A DNA stretch of 64,000 bases, taken from assembly GCA_004124295.1 (NCBI GenBank), contig SCKI01000012.1:1-64000 (forward strand), written 5' to 3'. Below, one piece after another: positions 52,032-61,487 of the stretch. The notes below the pieces were generated by a model, which saw nothing but the letters and a program-made list of their open reading frames with translations, made no database searches and was not told the DNA's origin. Position 1 is the first letter of the stretch; every line of letters starts with the position of its first letter. Origin of the DNA: Fidelibacterota bacterium. GTDB taxonomy: Bacteria; Fidelibacterota; Marinisomatia; SCGC-AAA003-L08; TS1B11. Made by a program: the position numbers and the translations under genes.

Positions 52032-52462
52032 TCAAGACCATCTCCGTCGGCGCAGATCACGCTGGTTTTCATCTGAAGGTCCAGCTTGTCCGTCTGCTGA
52101 AGGAGCGCGGCTTCCAGGTGCTCGATCGCGGCACCGATTCGGAAGCGCCTGCCGATTACCCCGAATATGCCCACGCCGTGGCCGGCGATGTGACCGGCCA
52201 TGCTGCGGAGCTGGGACTGCTGGTCTGCGGCAACGGCTTGGGTGTGTCGATGGTGGCCAACCGGCACGCGGGGGTGCGCGCTGCCCGCTGCCTGACGACC
52301 GAGGATGCCCGCTCTAGCCGGACCCACAACAATGCCAATATTCTCTGCCTGGGTGGGCGCATTACCGCTCCGGAAGAGGCCGCCGCAATCCTGAGCGCAT
52401 TTATTGACAGTCAATTCGAGGGCGGCCGCCACGCCAGGCGCGTGAGCCAGTTCGATCTGTGA
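52031..52462 (+). CDS. rpiB: Ribose 5-phosphate isomerase B, non-canonical start
   Basis: 143 residues; interconverts ribose 5-P and ribulose 5-P. Active-site text [23 protein letters not shown], and [12 protein letters not shown]. The conserved N-terminus ([12 protein letters not shown]) begins at GTC 52031. No ATG, GTG or TTG exists between the in-frame stop at 52010 and 52118, which would remove the active site. GAGGAGG ends 6 bases before. Either GTG was miscalled or GTC/ATC (52040) starts translation. Confidence 0.85.
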   Translation, partial: VKTISVGADHAGFHLKVQLVRLLKERGFQVLDRGTDSEAPADYPEYAHAVAGDVTGHAAELGLLVCGNGLGVSMVANRHAGVRAARCLTTEDARSSRTHNNANILCLGGRITAPEEAAAILSAFIDSQFEGGRHARRVSQFDL

Positions 52463-53760
52463 CCCAACTGCTGGAGCAGCAGGACCCGCAGCTGTTCAGC
52501 GCCATGCAGGGAGAACTGGGGCGCCAGAACGGCACTCTGGAAATGATCGCCTCCGAAAATTTTGCCAGCCCGGCGGTCCTGGCAGCGGCCGGATCGGTAT
52601 TGACCAACAAGTATGCTGAAGGTTACCCCGGCCACCGCTACTACGGCGGCTGCGAGTATGTTGATCAGGCCGAAAACCTTGCCCGGGAGCGGGCCAAGGC
52701 GCTGTTTAAATGCGACTATGCCAATGTCCAGCCCCACTCGGGCAGCCAGGCCAACATGGGGGTCTATTTTGCCGCCCTGCAACCCGGCGACACCCTCATG
52801 GGGCTCGATCTGGCCCACGGGGGACACCTGACCCACGGCAGTCCGGTAAGTTTTTCAGGGAAACTTTATCAGGTTGCCGCCTATACCGTTTCCGCACAGA
52901 CCGGCCGGGTCGATTTTGACCGGCTGCTGGAGCAGGCCCGGGAGAGCCGGCCCAAGCTGATCGTCTGCGGCGGCAGCGCCTATCCCCGGCACATCGAATT
53001 CGAGCGCTTCCGGGAAGTGGCCGATGAGGTCGGCGCCCTGCTGATGGCCGACATTGCCCACCCCGCCGGGTTGGTAGCCAGCGGCCATCATCCCTCGCCC
53101 TGGCCCTGGTGCGACTTTGTCACTTCCACCACCCACAAGACGTTGCGCGGCCCCCGGGGCGGCCTGATCCTGATGGAAAAGGACCGGGAGAACCCCTGGG
53201 GCGTGGTGGCGCCCAAGAGCGGCCGGGTAAAACGGCTGGGGGAGATCATCGACAACACCATCATGCCCGGCATCCAGGGTGGGCCGCTGATGCACATCAT
53301 TGCCGCCAAGGCGGTGGCCTTCGGTGAAGCGTTAAAGCCCGAGTTCGCCGCCTATTGCGGCCGGATCGTCGAGAATGCCGCCAGCCTCGCCGACCGTTTC
53401 CTCTCCCTGGGCTACCGGTTGGTCTCCGGCGGCACCGACACCCACCTGATCCTGGTCGACCTGAGCGACCGGCAGATCACTGGCAAGGCCGCCGAGGCGG
53501 CCCTGGAATCCGCCGGCATAACCGTCAACAAAAATATGGTCCCCTTCGACCAGCGCAGCCCCTTTGTCACCAGCGGCATCCGGGTCGGCACACCGGCCCT
53601 CACCACCCGGGGTATGGGACCCGATGATATGCGCCACATCGCCGATCTGATGCACCAGGTGCTCACGGCCCCTGGGGACGAGACCGTCAGCGGGCAGGTC
53701 CGCGAGTCGGTGGCCCGGCTATGCCGCCAATATCCCCTATACCCGGAGATGACATTATGA
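52459..53760 (+). CDS. glyA: Serine hydroxymethyltransferase
   Basis: 433 residues, PLP enzyme making glycine and methylene-THF from serine. PLP lysine in [15 protein letters not shown]-terminal [30 protein letters not shown] overlap with rpiB; ATGA overlap with nrdR. Confidence 0.97.
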   Translation: MTQLLEQQDPQLFSAMQGELGRQNGTLEMIASENFASPAVLAAAGSVLTNKYAEGYPGHRYYGGCEYVDQAENLARERAKALFKCDYANVQPHSGSQANMGVYFAALQPGDTLMGLDLAHGGHLTHGSPVSFSGKLYQVAAYTVSAQTGRVDFDRLLEQARESRPKLIVCGGSAYPRHIEFERFREVADEVGALLMADIAHPAGLVASGHHPSPWPWCDFVTSTTHKTLRGPRGGLILMEKDRENPWGVVAPKSGRVKRLGEIIDNTIMPGIQGGPLMHIIAAKAVAFGEALKPEFAAYCGRIVENAASLADRFLSLGYRLVSGGTDTHLILVDLSDRQITGKAAEAALESAGITVNKNMVPFDQRSPFVTSGIRVGTPALTTRGMGPDDMRHIADLMHQVLTAPGDETVSGQVRESVARLCRQYPLYPEMTL

Positions 53761-54212
53761 ATTGCCCCTACTGCCATTCGTCCGAAAGCAAGGTGGTGGA
53801 CAGCCGCACCGTCAACCGGGACGGCACCATCCGCCGCCGCCGGGAGTGCCTCAGCTGCAGCCAGCGCTATACGACCTATGAGTATGTGGTGAGCCAGCCG
53901 CTCCTGGTCGTGAAAAAGAACGGCACCCGGGCCGAGTACGACCGCCAGCGGATCGAGCAGAGCATACGCATCGCCTGCAACAAGCGGCCCGTATCGGCAG
54001 AGCGGATCATGGAGGCCGTGGCGGCGGTACAGCGACAGATCGAGGAGCTGGGCAAGGCCGAAGTGCCCAGCGCCGTCATCGGCGATCTGGTCATGGCGCA
54101 GCTGAAGAGCATGGACAATGTGGCCTACATCCGCTTTGCATCGGTCTACCGCGAATTTGAGGATATCGGCGCTTTCCGGGCAGAACTGGACGAGCTCGAG
54201 GGGACCCAATAA
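53757..54212 (+). CDS. nrdR: Transcriptional repressor NrdR
   Basis: 151 residues; represses ribonucleotide reductase genes on dATP binding. Zinc ribbon CPYC..CLSC (3-34) and ATP cone [24 protein letters not shown] in the glyA stop. No nrd gene in the window. Confidence 0.96.
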   Translation: MNCPYCHSSESKVVDSRTVNRDGTIRRRRECLSCSQRYTTYEYVVSQPLLVVKKNGTRAEYDRQRIEQSIRIACNKRPVSAERIMEAVAAVQRQIEELGKAEVPSAVIGDLVMAQLKSMDNVAYIRFASVYREFEDIGAFRAELDELEGTQ

Positions 54213-54328
54213 ATCTGCTCAAGATTTTCCCGAATCTGCCGATACTGCTGAAAATAGTGTGCCCCTAACCGGCCGGAACCTGTAATATGATGGCGGTCAC
54301 AGACCGGTCCCAATGGGCAGCGGCTGAC

Positions 54329-54358
54329 TTGACAAGTTAAATTGGCCGCCCGTATATT
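54329..54358 (+). promoter_or_regulatory. Sigma-70-type promoter of the envelope block
   Basis: TTGACA (54329-54334) and TATATT (54353-54358) with an 18-base spacer, about 150 bases before the PorV-like gene. A GTTAA/TTAAC inverted repeat (54387-54400) follows. No terminator between nrdR and here was recognised. Confidence 0.6.
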
Positions 54359-54510
54359 CAAGCGGTTGCAAAAGGAGCAGGCCAGAGTTAAAACGTTAAC
54401 AGGTTGAAAACAAGGCGGTAAGCAGTATCGCCAAGTACATAGAAAATCGACTCCGCCCTACCAGGCAGCGAAAACCTGTCGGCGGGACGATGCGGAAAGG
54501 ACCTGATCTC

Positions 54511-55725
54511 ATGAGACGTTTGACTCGAATTCTGGCTGGGCTCACCCTCCTTGCTTCCGGTTTACACGCCCAAAATCAAGCCAGCGCCATATTTTTGCTG
54601 ATCGCGCCCGGCGCCAGCGCCAGCGGTACCGGCGAGGCCGGCGTTGCGGCTGCGGATGACGCCTATGCCAGCTACTGGAATCCCGCCGCCCTGGCCTATA
54701 TCCCCGGCCGGGAGGTGGTCTACCAGAGGGCCAGATGGCTGCCTGGCCTGGTGAACGATATCAACTACAATTTCCTCGGTTTACGCTACCAGATTCCTGG
54801 CGTGGGGACCTTCGGCGCCCACCTGATCTACCTCGATCTGGGGGAGCAGATTCAGACCACTGAGGAGGCCATCGAACTGGGTACCTTCCGCAGCTATATG
54901 GCTGCCGGTGCCATCGGCTTCGGCACCCAGCTTTCGCCCCTCTCGTCGGTGGGTTTCAATGCCAAGATCATCCAGCAGAAACTGGCTGATGTCGGCACCG
55001 GCGCTGAGAAGGGCAAGGGGGTTTCCACCGACTTTGCCTTCGATGTGGCCTACTATCAGAAGCAGTTTCTGTTCAATTCCGTCGACCTGGGCCTGGTCAT
55101 CGCCAACATCGGTCCCAAGATCGCCTTCATCGACGAGCGCCAGGCCGATCCGGCGCCGACCAACATGAAGATCGGCTTCAAGTGGCACATCATCGAATCC
55201 GAGCACAACCGTCTGTCGCTGTTGTATGACATCAACAAACTGCTGGTGGCCTCCTGGCTCGGCGTGGACCTGGACTCCGATGGCATCATCGGCGGCTACG
55301 ACGATGCGGGTATCCAGGATGGGGCCGGGGACTTCAACAGCAATGGCGATATTGAAGCGCCCCATACCGATCCCTGGTACTTGGCCCTGATCACCTCCTG
55401 GCTCGACGACTCGCGCTATCTCGGCGATGTGGATGTCAGCGGCAACGGCTTTATCGAGGCCGACGAGGAAGGGAACAGCAAAAACTACACCTTCGCCAAC
55501 GAAATCAGATCGCTGGTGCACAATATCGGTCTGGAGTACTGGTATTCGGAGTATTTCGCCATCCGCTTCGGCTACATAGACGACAAGGTAGGGAAGCTTT
55601 TTCACACGACCTTCGGGGCCGGCATCCACTACGGCGACTACGGCTTTGATTTCGGCTACATCTATGGTGAGCAGGGGCAGCCGCTGACCAATACCATGCG
55701 CTTCTCCCTGAACATCGCCTTCTAA
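54511..55725 (+). CDS. PorV/PorQ-family outer-membrane protein
   Basis: About 404 residues with signal peptide ending LHAQ, then FLLIAPGASASGTGEAGVAAADDAYASYWNPA, the PorV/PorQ N-terminal pattern, and a FadL-like barrel ending MRFSLNIAF. PorV takes part in type IX secretion as the acceptor of cargo. Residues ~253-315 hold DLDSDGIIGGYDD and DVSGNGFIEADEE loops that look like EF-hand calcium sites. ATG 54511 (GGAAAGGA upstream) over ATG 54490. Confidence 0.85.
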   Translation: MRRLTRILAGLTLLASGLHAQNQASAIFLLIAPGASASGTGEAGVAAADDAYASYWNPAALAYIPGREVVYQRARWLPGLVNDINYNFLGLRYQIPGVGTFGAHLIYLDLGEQIQTTEEAIELGTFRSYMAAGAIGFGTQLSPLSSVGFNAKIIQQKLADVGTGAEKGKGVSTDFAFDVAYYQKQFLFNSVDLGLVIANIGPKIAFIDERQADPAPTNMKIGFKWHIIESEHNRLSLLYDINKLLVASWLGVDLDSDGIIGGYDDAGIQDGAGDFNSNGDIEAPHTDPWYLALITSWLDDSRYLGDVDVSGNGFIEADEEGNSKNYTFANEIRSLVHNIGLEYWYSEYFAIRFGYIDDKVGKLFHTTFGAGIHYGDYGFDFGYIYGEQGQPLTNTMRFSLNIAF

Positions 55726-55734
55726 CTCCCCCTG

Positions 55735-58542
55735 ATGGCCTCCGCTACCATCCCGCGCTGGCTCCGCTGCGGGATGCTCGCCATAATATTGCTGGCGCCT
55801 CCGGCTCTGCGGGCCCAGCTGGGCGCCCATGCGCCCCGCGCCGGTCTCCCGGCTGCGCCGGAACGGGTGGCCGCCGCCCCTGCACTGCAAGATTTGCGGG
55901 TGCTGGCCCTGCGGATCGCCTTTTTGCCCGATGAAAACCGCTCCACCACCGGCGACGGCGGTTTTCTGATGTCCCTGGACGCCCTGGCAGTGTCGCCTGT
56001 GCCGTGCGACGGATTCCTGGTCGATCCGCCGCCCCACGATGCGCTCTATTTCGCTGACCAGCTGCTGGCAGTGGCCAACTATTTCGACCAGACCACGGCT
56101 GGCCAGGTCACCCTGGACCTGACCGGCAGCCTTATCTACCCCGCCGGCGATCCCATCAGCATTGGCCCGATGGCGGTCTACCGGCCGCTCGATGACGATC
56201 CCGACAGCTCCGACATCCTGCTGGTGGGACTGCTGGAAGAGGCCCTGGCGGCCGCAGAGAACGGCGGCCTGTCGCCGGAGGATTATGATCTGGTGATCCT
56301 GTTCCACGCCGGGATCGGCCAGGATTTCAACTACGACTTTATCGATCCTACGCCGCTGGACATTCCCAGCACCTATTTTGATCCCGATATGTTGCGCCGT
56401 GTCACCGGCAGCGTCGGCCTGCAACTGCCCAGCGGCGCCATCTTCAGCAGGCCGGCCATTCTGCTGCCTGAGTCCCAGAACCACATCTATTACGGCATCG
56501 CGGCCGATCTTTTTCCCGGCCTGGTGAGTTTCTGCAATGTACAGACCGGCCTCACCGGCACCCTGGCCCTGCTGATAGGCTACGCCCTCGGCTTCCCGCC
56601 CCTGTTCAACACGGCTGAAGGCACCACCGGCGTGGGGGTCTTCGGCCTGATGGACCTGGGCTCCGGTAACGGACTGGGGGTCATTCCGGCGCCGCCGTCG
56701 GCCTGGCTGCGCAGCTATCTGCTGGGGGAGATGGCGCTGGAGTTGTCCGGGCCGGCAAGCCTGGCTGCCCGGCACCTGCCGCAGGGCAGCATCGGGCGGG
56801 TCACCCTCAGCAGCAGCGAATACCTGCTCATCGAAAACCGCCTCAACTGGCTGCTGCCCGGCGTCGATATGGACAGCCTCCGTTTCCGGAATATCTTTAC
56901 CAATGCCGGCGGCGACCTGGAGTTGCCCGGCTACTTTGACATGCTGGTCGATTCGGCCTGGGTGACGGTAAGCAGCCGGGGGGTCATCACAGCCGTGCCC
57001 AACTATGACCTGGGCCTGCCCGGCAGCGGCCTGCTGATCTGGCATATCGACGAGGAGCGCTACAATGCCGGCATGAGTGGCATCAATAACGATCCCCTGC
57101 GCCGGGCCGTGCGGGTCGTGGAAGCCGACGGCGCGGTGGATATCGGCTGGCCCACCAGCACCATCTTTACCGATCCGGGCAGCGGCTGGCGCTGGGACCT
57201 GTGGTATGCCGGCAACCCCGTCTGGCTGGAGGCCAACCCGCGCGTCTCCACCGGGCCTGGCGAGTTCCTCAGTCTGGCCGCCGGCACCCATCCGGCCCTC
57301 AAACTTTCATCGGGCGGCGCGACGGGCCTGGCCCTCTCCGGCATCGGACCGGCCGGCAATTCCCACAGCTTTAGCGTGGAGGTTGACGCCGACATTACCC
57401 GGTTGCCCGCCGGGAGCCGTTTGCTCGGCTTTAACGGCAGCGACTGGATTGTCAGCCGGAACGACTCCCTCTGGCTGGGAGAGCAGTTCCTGGCCCTGCA
57501 GATATCGGAGACCCTGCTGGTGTTGAGCGAACATGACGCGGACAGCGGGCCGATCTCAGATGCTTTTTGGGTAGTGGAGATGCAGTCTTCAGGCTACGTT
57601 GCCCGGCGCTTTCTGGCCGACGGCTCACTGGATGTGGCCCTCAGCGATACGGTGCGATTGTATACGCTGCGAGGATTTCCGGCAGCACGGTTTTCAGCCC
57701 GAATCCTGACACTTGGCGTTGTGGGCAACGGCAATACCCCCGATACGGCGTTCATCGAATATATCGATTGGCGGTCGTGGTCGATTTCGTGGAACGGTCT
57801 GGCCCGGGGTGATCTGGATGGCGACGGCACTGAGGATGCGATTACCGTAAGGCCTCCGCCGCTTGAGGTCATAGGTAGCGACTACCTCCTGGTCGGTACC
57901 GGCGATGGGGGAATCCTCCTTGATGGTTTCCCTGTCTATGGGCATTTCACCGGAGCGGCCCTGATGGCCAACCTGACCGGCGATGTCCGCCCGGAGCTCG
58001 TGGTGGTAGAGAGCGGCGACCTGGTGATCCTGTCGCCGGAGGGGGTGGAGGAGTTGCGCCTGGGGCTCCATGCTAAGCCGACAGAAATACTTCTGATGCA
58101 CGTGGCCGACGGCCGGGTGGGGCTGGGCAACGGTGACCGCATCCACTGGTTCACCCTCAAACCCGAGGAGCAGAATGCCCAGTGGGTCACCCTCCAGGGG
58201 CGGCACAGCCGTTACCCCGCCTCTCTTGGTGACGGCCAGGTGAAAGTGGCCCAGCCGGACATTCTGGACCTCTCCCGGGTCTACAACTATCCCAATCCGG
58301 TCACCGGAGAGAGGACCACCATTCGTTTTTACACCGGCGCTGCCAGCCGGGCCAGCATTCGCATCTACACGGTGGACGGCCTGCGGGTGGCCGGGGAGGA
58401 GATATCGGGCCTGATCGCCGACGGCTACAACGAGTGGATCTGGGATGTGGGGGATAATCCCGGCGGCCTCTATTACGGCGTCGTGGAGGTGCACGGGAGC
58501 ACAACCGTGTCCGCCCTGATCCGCATCGCCGTCATCCGCTAA
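55735..58542 (+). CDS. Inactive M6-like metalloprotease homologue with type IX-like sorting domain
   Basis: 935 residues; signal peptide to ~27, M6-like domain (~55-420), beta/FG-GAP-like region (GDLDGDGTED) and C-terminal sorting domain starting YNYPNPVTGERTTIRF. In M6 proteases HExxH precedes xLGLPDLYDT; here residues 279-283 are LLIGY before ALGFPPLFNT, while downstream landmarks (FGLMDLGS, AWLRSYLLGE) remain. The zinc site is lost, so it likely binds rather than cuts. Secretion through type IX machinery is inferred from the C-terminus and the PorV-like neighbour. Confidence 0.8.
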   Translation: MASATIPRWLRCGMLAIILLAPPALRAQLGAHAPRAGLPAAPERVAAAPALQDLRVLALRIAFLPDENRSTTGDGGFLMSLDALAVSPVPCDGFLVDPPPHDALYFADQLLAVANYFDQTTAGQVTLDLTGSLIYPAGDPISIGPMAVYRPLDDDPDSSDILLVGLLEEALAAAENGGLSPEDYDLVILFHAGIGQDFNYDFIDPTPLDIPSTYFDPDMLRRVTGSVGLQLPSGAIFSRPAILLPESQNHIYYGIAADLFPGLVSFCNVQTGLTGTLALLIGYALGFPPLFNTAEGTTGVGVFGLMDLGSGNGLGVIPAPPSAWLRSYLLGEMALELSGPASLAARHLPQGSIGRVTLSSSEYLLIENRLNWLLPGVDMDSLRFRNIFTNAGGDLELPGYFDMLVDSAWVTVSSRGVITAVPNYDLGLPGSGLLIWHIDEERYNAGMSGINNDPLRRAVRVVEADGAVDIGWPTSTIFTDPGSGWRWDLWYAGNPVWLEANPRVSTGPGEFLSLAAGTHPALKLSSGGATGLALSGIGPAGNSHSFSVEVDADITRLPAGSRLLGFNGSDWIVSRNDSLWLGEQFLALQISETLLVLSEHDADSGPISDAFWVVEMQSSGYVARRFLADGSLDVALSDTVRLYTLRGFPAARFSARILTLGVVGNGNTPDTAFIEYIDWRSWSISWNGLARGDLDGDGTEDAITVRPPPLEVIGSDYLLVGTGDGGILLDGFPVYGHFTGAALMANLTGDVRPELVVVESGDLVILSPEGVEELRLGLHAKPTEILLMHVADGRVGLGNGDRIHWFTLKPEEQNAQWVTLQGRHSRYPASLGDGQVKVAQPDILDLSRVYNYPNPVTGERTTIRFYTGAASRASIRIYTVDGLRVAGEEISGLIADGYNEWIWDVGDNPGGLYYGVVEVHGSTTVSALIRIAVIR

Positions 58543-58548
58543 CGAGCC

Positions 58549-61473
58549 ATGCTGCGCAAACTGGCCTCCGCCACACTTCTGCTGACGCTGCCCCTGGCGG
58601 CGCAGACCTGGCACAATAACCCGGCCCTGCAGTGGCGGACTTTCGAGACGGCCCACTTCAGGATCCATTTCCATGCCGAGACTGAGCGCTCGGCCCGGGA
58701 AGTGGTGACGGTGGCCGAGAAAATCTACGGCCCTATAACCCGGCTCTACGGCTACGAGCCGCCCTTCAAGACCGATATCATCATTAAAGATGTGGATGAT
58801 GTCTCCAACGGTTTGGCCTACTATTACGACAACAAGATCGAAATCTGGGCCCGGCCCCTCGACTTCGATCTGCGTGGCAGCCATCGCTGGATGCAGGATG
58901 TGGTGACCCATGAGTTCGTCCACATTGTGCAGATGGGTACGGCCATGAAGTTCGGCCGGCAGGTGCCCGGCATCTACCTGCAAATGCTCAGCTACGAGGA
59001 TGAAAAGCGGGACGATGTGCTGTACGGCTATCCCACCGGCCTGGCCTCCTATCCGCTGGCGGGGGCCAACATACCGCCCTGGTTCGCCGAAGGGGTGGCC
59101 CAGTATATGTATCCCGGCGCCGGCTACGACACCTGGGACAGCCACCGGGACATGCTGCTCAGGGACCGGGTCTGGCATGACAACCTGCTCAGCTTCGAGG
59201 CCATGAATACCTTCGGCAAGAGCGGCATCGGCAATGAGAGCGCCTACAATCAGGGCTATGCCTTCGTCAGCTGGCTGGCGGCCCGGTTCGGCCCCGATAT
59301 CCTGGGGCAGATATCCCGGGCCATGTCGGCTCCCGGTGCGGTCTCCATCAGCCGGGCCATCGGCAAGGTCACCGGCAGCACAGGCCGGGGCCTTTACAAC
59401 GAGTGGAAGCAGGGCCTGGCTCGCGACACCCGGCGGAAGATGGGCCGCGTGGTCCGGCAACCGGCCGCCGGCGAGTTGTTGGCCACCGAGGGTGTGGCGA
59501 ACCTGCATCCGGTCTGGCACCCCCGCCAGCGGCGCTTTGCCTACCTCTCCAACAAGGGGGCCGATTTCTTTGGCCAGACGGCCCTCTACATCCACGATCT
59601 GGAAACCGGCAAGGAGACCCGGGTCGCCCGGCAGGCTATCGGCGCAGCGGCCTGGTCCGCAGATGGGGCGCAGCTTTTCTATGCCGGCCGCAGCAAACCG
59701 GACCGCGACGGCGCCCGTTGGTACGATCTGTCTGTCTATACGATTGCCAACCGCAAAAGCCGCCGGTTGACGGTGGGAGAGCGGGCCACTTCGCCGGTGC
59801 TCCTGGACAGCCTCACCCTGGCCTACCTGACCGTCCGCGACGGCACCTCCAATGTCCGCCTGCTGAGCTTGGACGACGGCGCCATCCGCAACCTGACCGG
59901 GCTGGAAGACGGCGCCTATATCCACTCGCTGGCCTTCAGCGCCGGTGATTCCCTGTTGATTGCCGATGTGACCCGGAACCACGGCCGGGAGCTGCTGGCG
60001 GTGAATCTCGCGGACGGGACGGTCCAGGAGCTGCCGCCGCCGCCGGAACTGGGAGGAGACCGCCGCGATCCCGAGCGGGCCGGGCCGGGGCTGATTATCA
60101 GTACCGATGCCAGCGGTGTGTTCAACCTGTACCGTATGGGTGGCGAATCCGACGGCCAGGCAGAGGGCTACCTGACCAACGTCATCGGCGGCGCGTTCAT
60201 GCCCTCGATCAACGGGCAGGGGGAGCTGCTCTATGCCGAGTACCGCGACGGCGGCTACCGTATTGCCCTGCTGGCGGCGCCACTCGTGATCCCCTCCGAC
60301 TCGGTCGGAATTGCCAGCGGCCACTGGCGGGAGCGGCCCGCCTCGCCCCAGGAGGCGCCAGACCTGCAGGCCGAAGCGATACCTTATGAGGAGGTCATGT
60401 CCAAACTGTTCTTCCTGCCTCGGCTGGTCCTGGACTACGGTACGCTGAAGCCGGGCTTTTTCGTTTACGCCAATGAAGTGCTGGACCGCATGAGCCTCTT
60501 TGCCGGGGTCAGCCTTAACCGGCGCGGCGACGCCGACTATTTCCTCTCCAGCGAGTTCAAAAAGTTCCGGCCCACCCTGTACGCGCAGATCTATGCCGCC
60601 CGGCGGCATGTCAGTCAGGACTTCGACTACTACGACTACCAGGGCAAAAACGACCTGCGCTTCGATTTGCTGGAAGGCATTATCGGGGCCCGCCAGTCGG
60701 TGCGGGGCCAGCGTCTGTGGATGGAGCTGGTCCATAGCCGTTACCGGGTGCAGATAGACCAGACCCTGGAAGGGCAGGAGACCGGCGGCTTCAGCTACGA
60801 TTACTACATCGGCACCGCGCTGGCGGCCCGCTGGCAATACAGCACCCGGCGGCCCGAATATGGCGGCAACATGTTTCCCCTCCACGGCAGCGACCTGGAG
60901 GCCGAGCTGCGGGTTGAATGGAATCGGTTGGCCGACGGCATCGGCATCAGCCGCTTTGCCACCCTGATACCCCTATTCAAGCCCCACAATACGCTGCGGC
61001 TGACCCTCTCGGCCCGGAAGTTCCTGCCCCTTTGGCCGGCCCGGCGGATCGGCCTGGCCTACGCAGGACGCCTGGGCTGGTTATCCAACACCGGGGTGGA
61101 CGATTTCTTTTACTTCTTCGGCGGCGGTCCACCAGGCATGCGGGGCTACACATTCTACGACAGCACTGCCCAGGGAACCAACCTGATGATTCACACGTTG
61201 ACCTTGCGATTACCCATTTTTATTGAACAAAACTTCCCCCTGGGGCAGTTAACTTTTCAGAACGCTTCCGTTGGCGTAGTGCTCCAGATAGGCGATGGTT
61301 TCAACGGTTCCTGGGTCCGTCACCGGTATCGGCAATCGGCCGGAATGGAATTCAGGCTGAGCGGATTTAATTTTTACGTCTTCCCCTTTGCCATCTCCTA
61401 TGAGCTGCATCGGCCCGTGGGGCAGGACCGTGGAGGTTGGAGGCACATGTTCACTTGGTTGTTTGATTTCTAG
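58549..61473 (+). CDS. Fusion: HExxH metalloprotease, WD40-like propeller, Omp85-like barrel
   Basis: 974 residues with signal peptide to ~19. Residues ~30-290 are a peptidase-MA-like gluzincin: HEFVH (121-125) and third ligand E181 in WFAEGVAQY. Residues ~300-580 hold TolB/WD40-like blades (LHPVWHPRQRRFAYLS, GAAAWSADGAQLFYAG, IHSLAFSAGDSLLIA). From ~620 strands form a barrel with GGGPPGMRGYTFYDS, the BamA/Omp85 RGY loop, and end MFTWLFDF. An outer-membrane-tethered protease is implied. Seven bases after the pseudo-M6 gene. Confidence 0.85.
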   Translation: MLRKLASATLLLTLPLAAQTWHNNPALQWRTFETAHFRIHFHAETERSAREVVTVAEKIYGPITRLYGYEPPFKTDIIIKDVDDVSNGLAYYYDNKIEIWARPLDFDLRGSHRWMQDVVTHEFVHIVQMGTAMKFGRQVPGIYLQMLSYEDEKRDDVLYGYPTGLASYPLAGANIPPWFAEGVAQYMYPGAGYDTWDSHRDMLLRDRVWHDNLLSFEAMNTFGKSGIGNESAYNQGYAFVSWLAARFGPDILGQISRAMSAPGAVSISRAIGKVTGSTGRGLYNEWKQGLARDTRRKMGRVVRQPAAGELLATEGVANLHPVWHPRQRRFAYLSNKGADFFGQTALYIHDLETGKETRVARQAIGAAAWSADGAQLFYAGRSKPDRDGARWYDLSVYTIANRKSRRLTVGERATSPVLLDSLTLAYLTVRDGTSNVRLLSLDDGAIRNLTGLEDGAYIHSLAFSAGDSLLIADVTRNHGRELLAVNLADGTVQELPPPPELGGDRRDPERAGPGLIISTDASGVFNLYRMGGESDGQAEGYLTNVIGGAFMPSINGQGELLYAEYRDGGYRIALLAAPLVIPSDSVGIASGHWRERPASPQEAPDLQAEAIPYEEVMSKLFFLPRLVLDYGTLKPGFFVYANEVLDRMSLFAGVSLNRRGDADYFLSSEFKKFRPTLYAQIYAARRHVSQDFDYYDYQGKNDLRFDLLEGIIGARQSVRGQRLWMELVHSRYRVQIDQTLEGQETGGFSYDYYIGTALAARWQYSTRRPEYGGNMFPLHGSDLEAELRVEWNRLADGIGISRFATLIPLFKPHNTLRLTLSARKFLPLWPARRIGLAYAGRLGWLSNTGVDDFFYFFGGGPPGMRGYTFYDSTAQGTNLMIHTLTLRLPIFIEQNFPLGQLTFQNASVGVVLQIGDGFNGSWVRHRYRQSAGMEFRLSGFNFYVFPFAISYELHRPVGQDRGGWRHMFTWLFDF

Positions 61474-61487
61474 CGGACCATAGAGTA

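Noticed and set aside
54781-57291. 836-codon minus-strand open frame
   Set aside because: Antisense shadow of the PorV-like and pseudo-M6 genes with low-complexity product.
57694-60885. 1063-codon open frame on the minus strand
   Set aside because: Lies antisense across the pseudo-M6 and fusion genes, its product has no recognisable domain, and such frames are common in GC-rich DNA. The plus-strand proteins have clear families.
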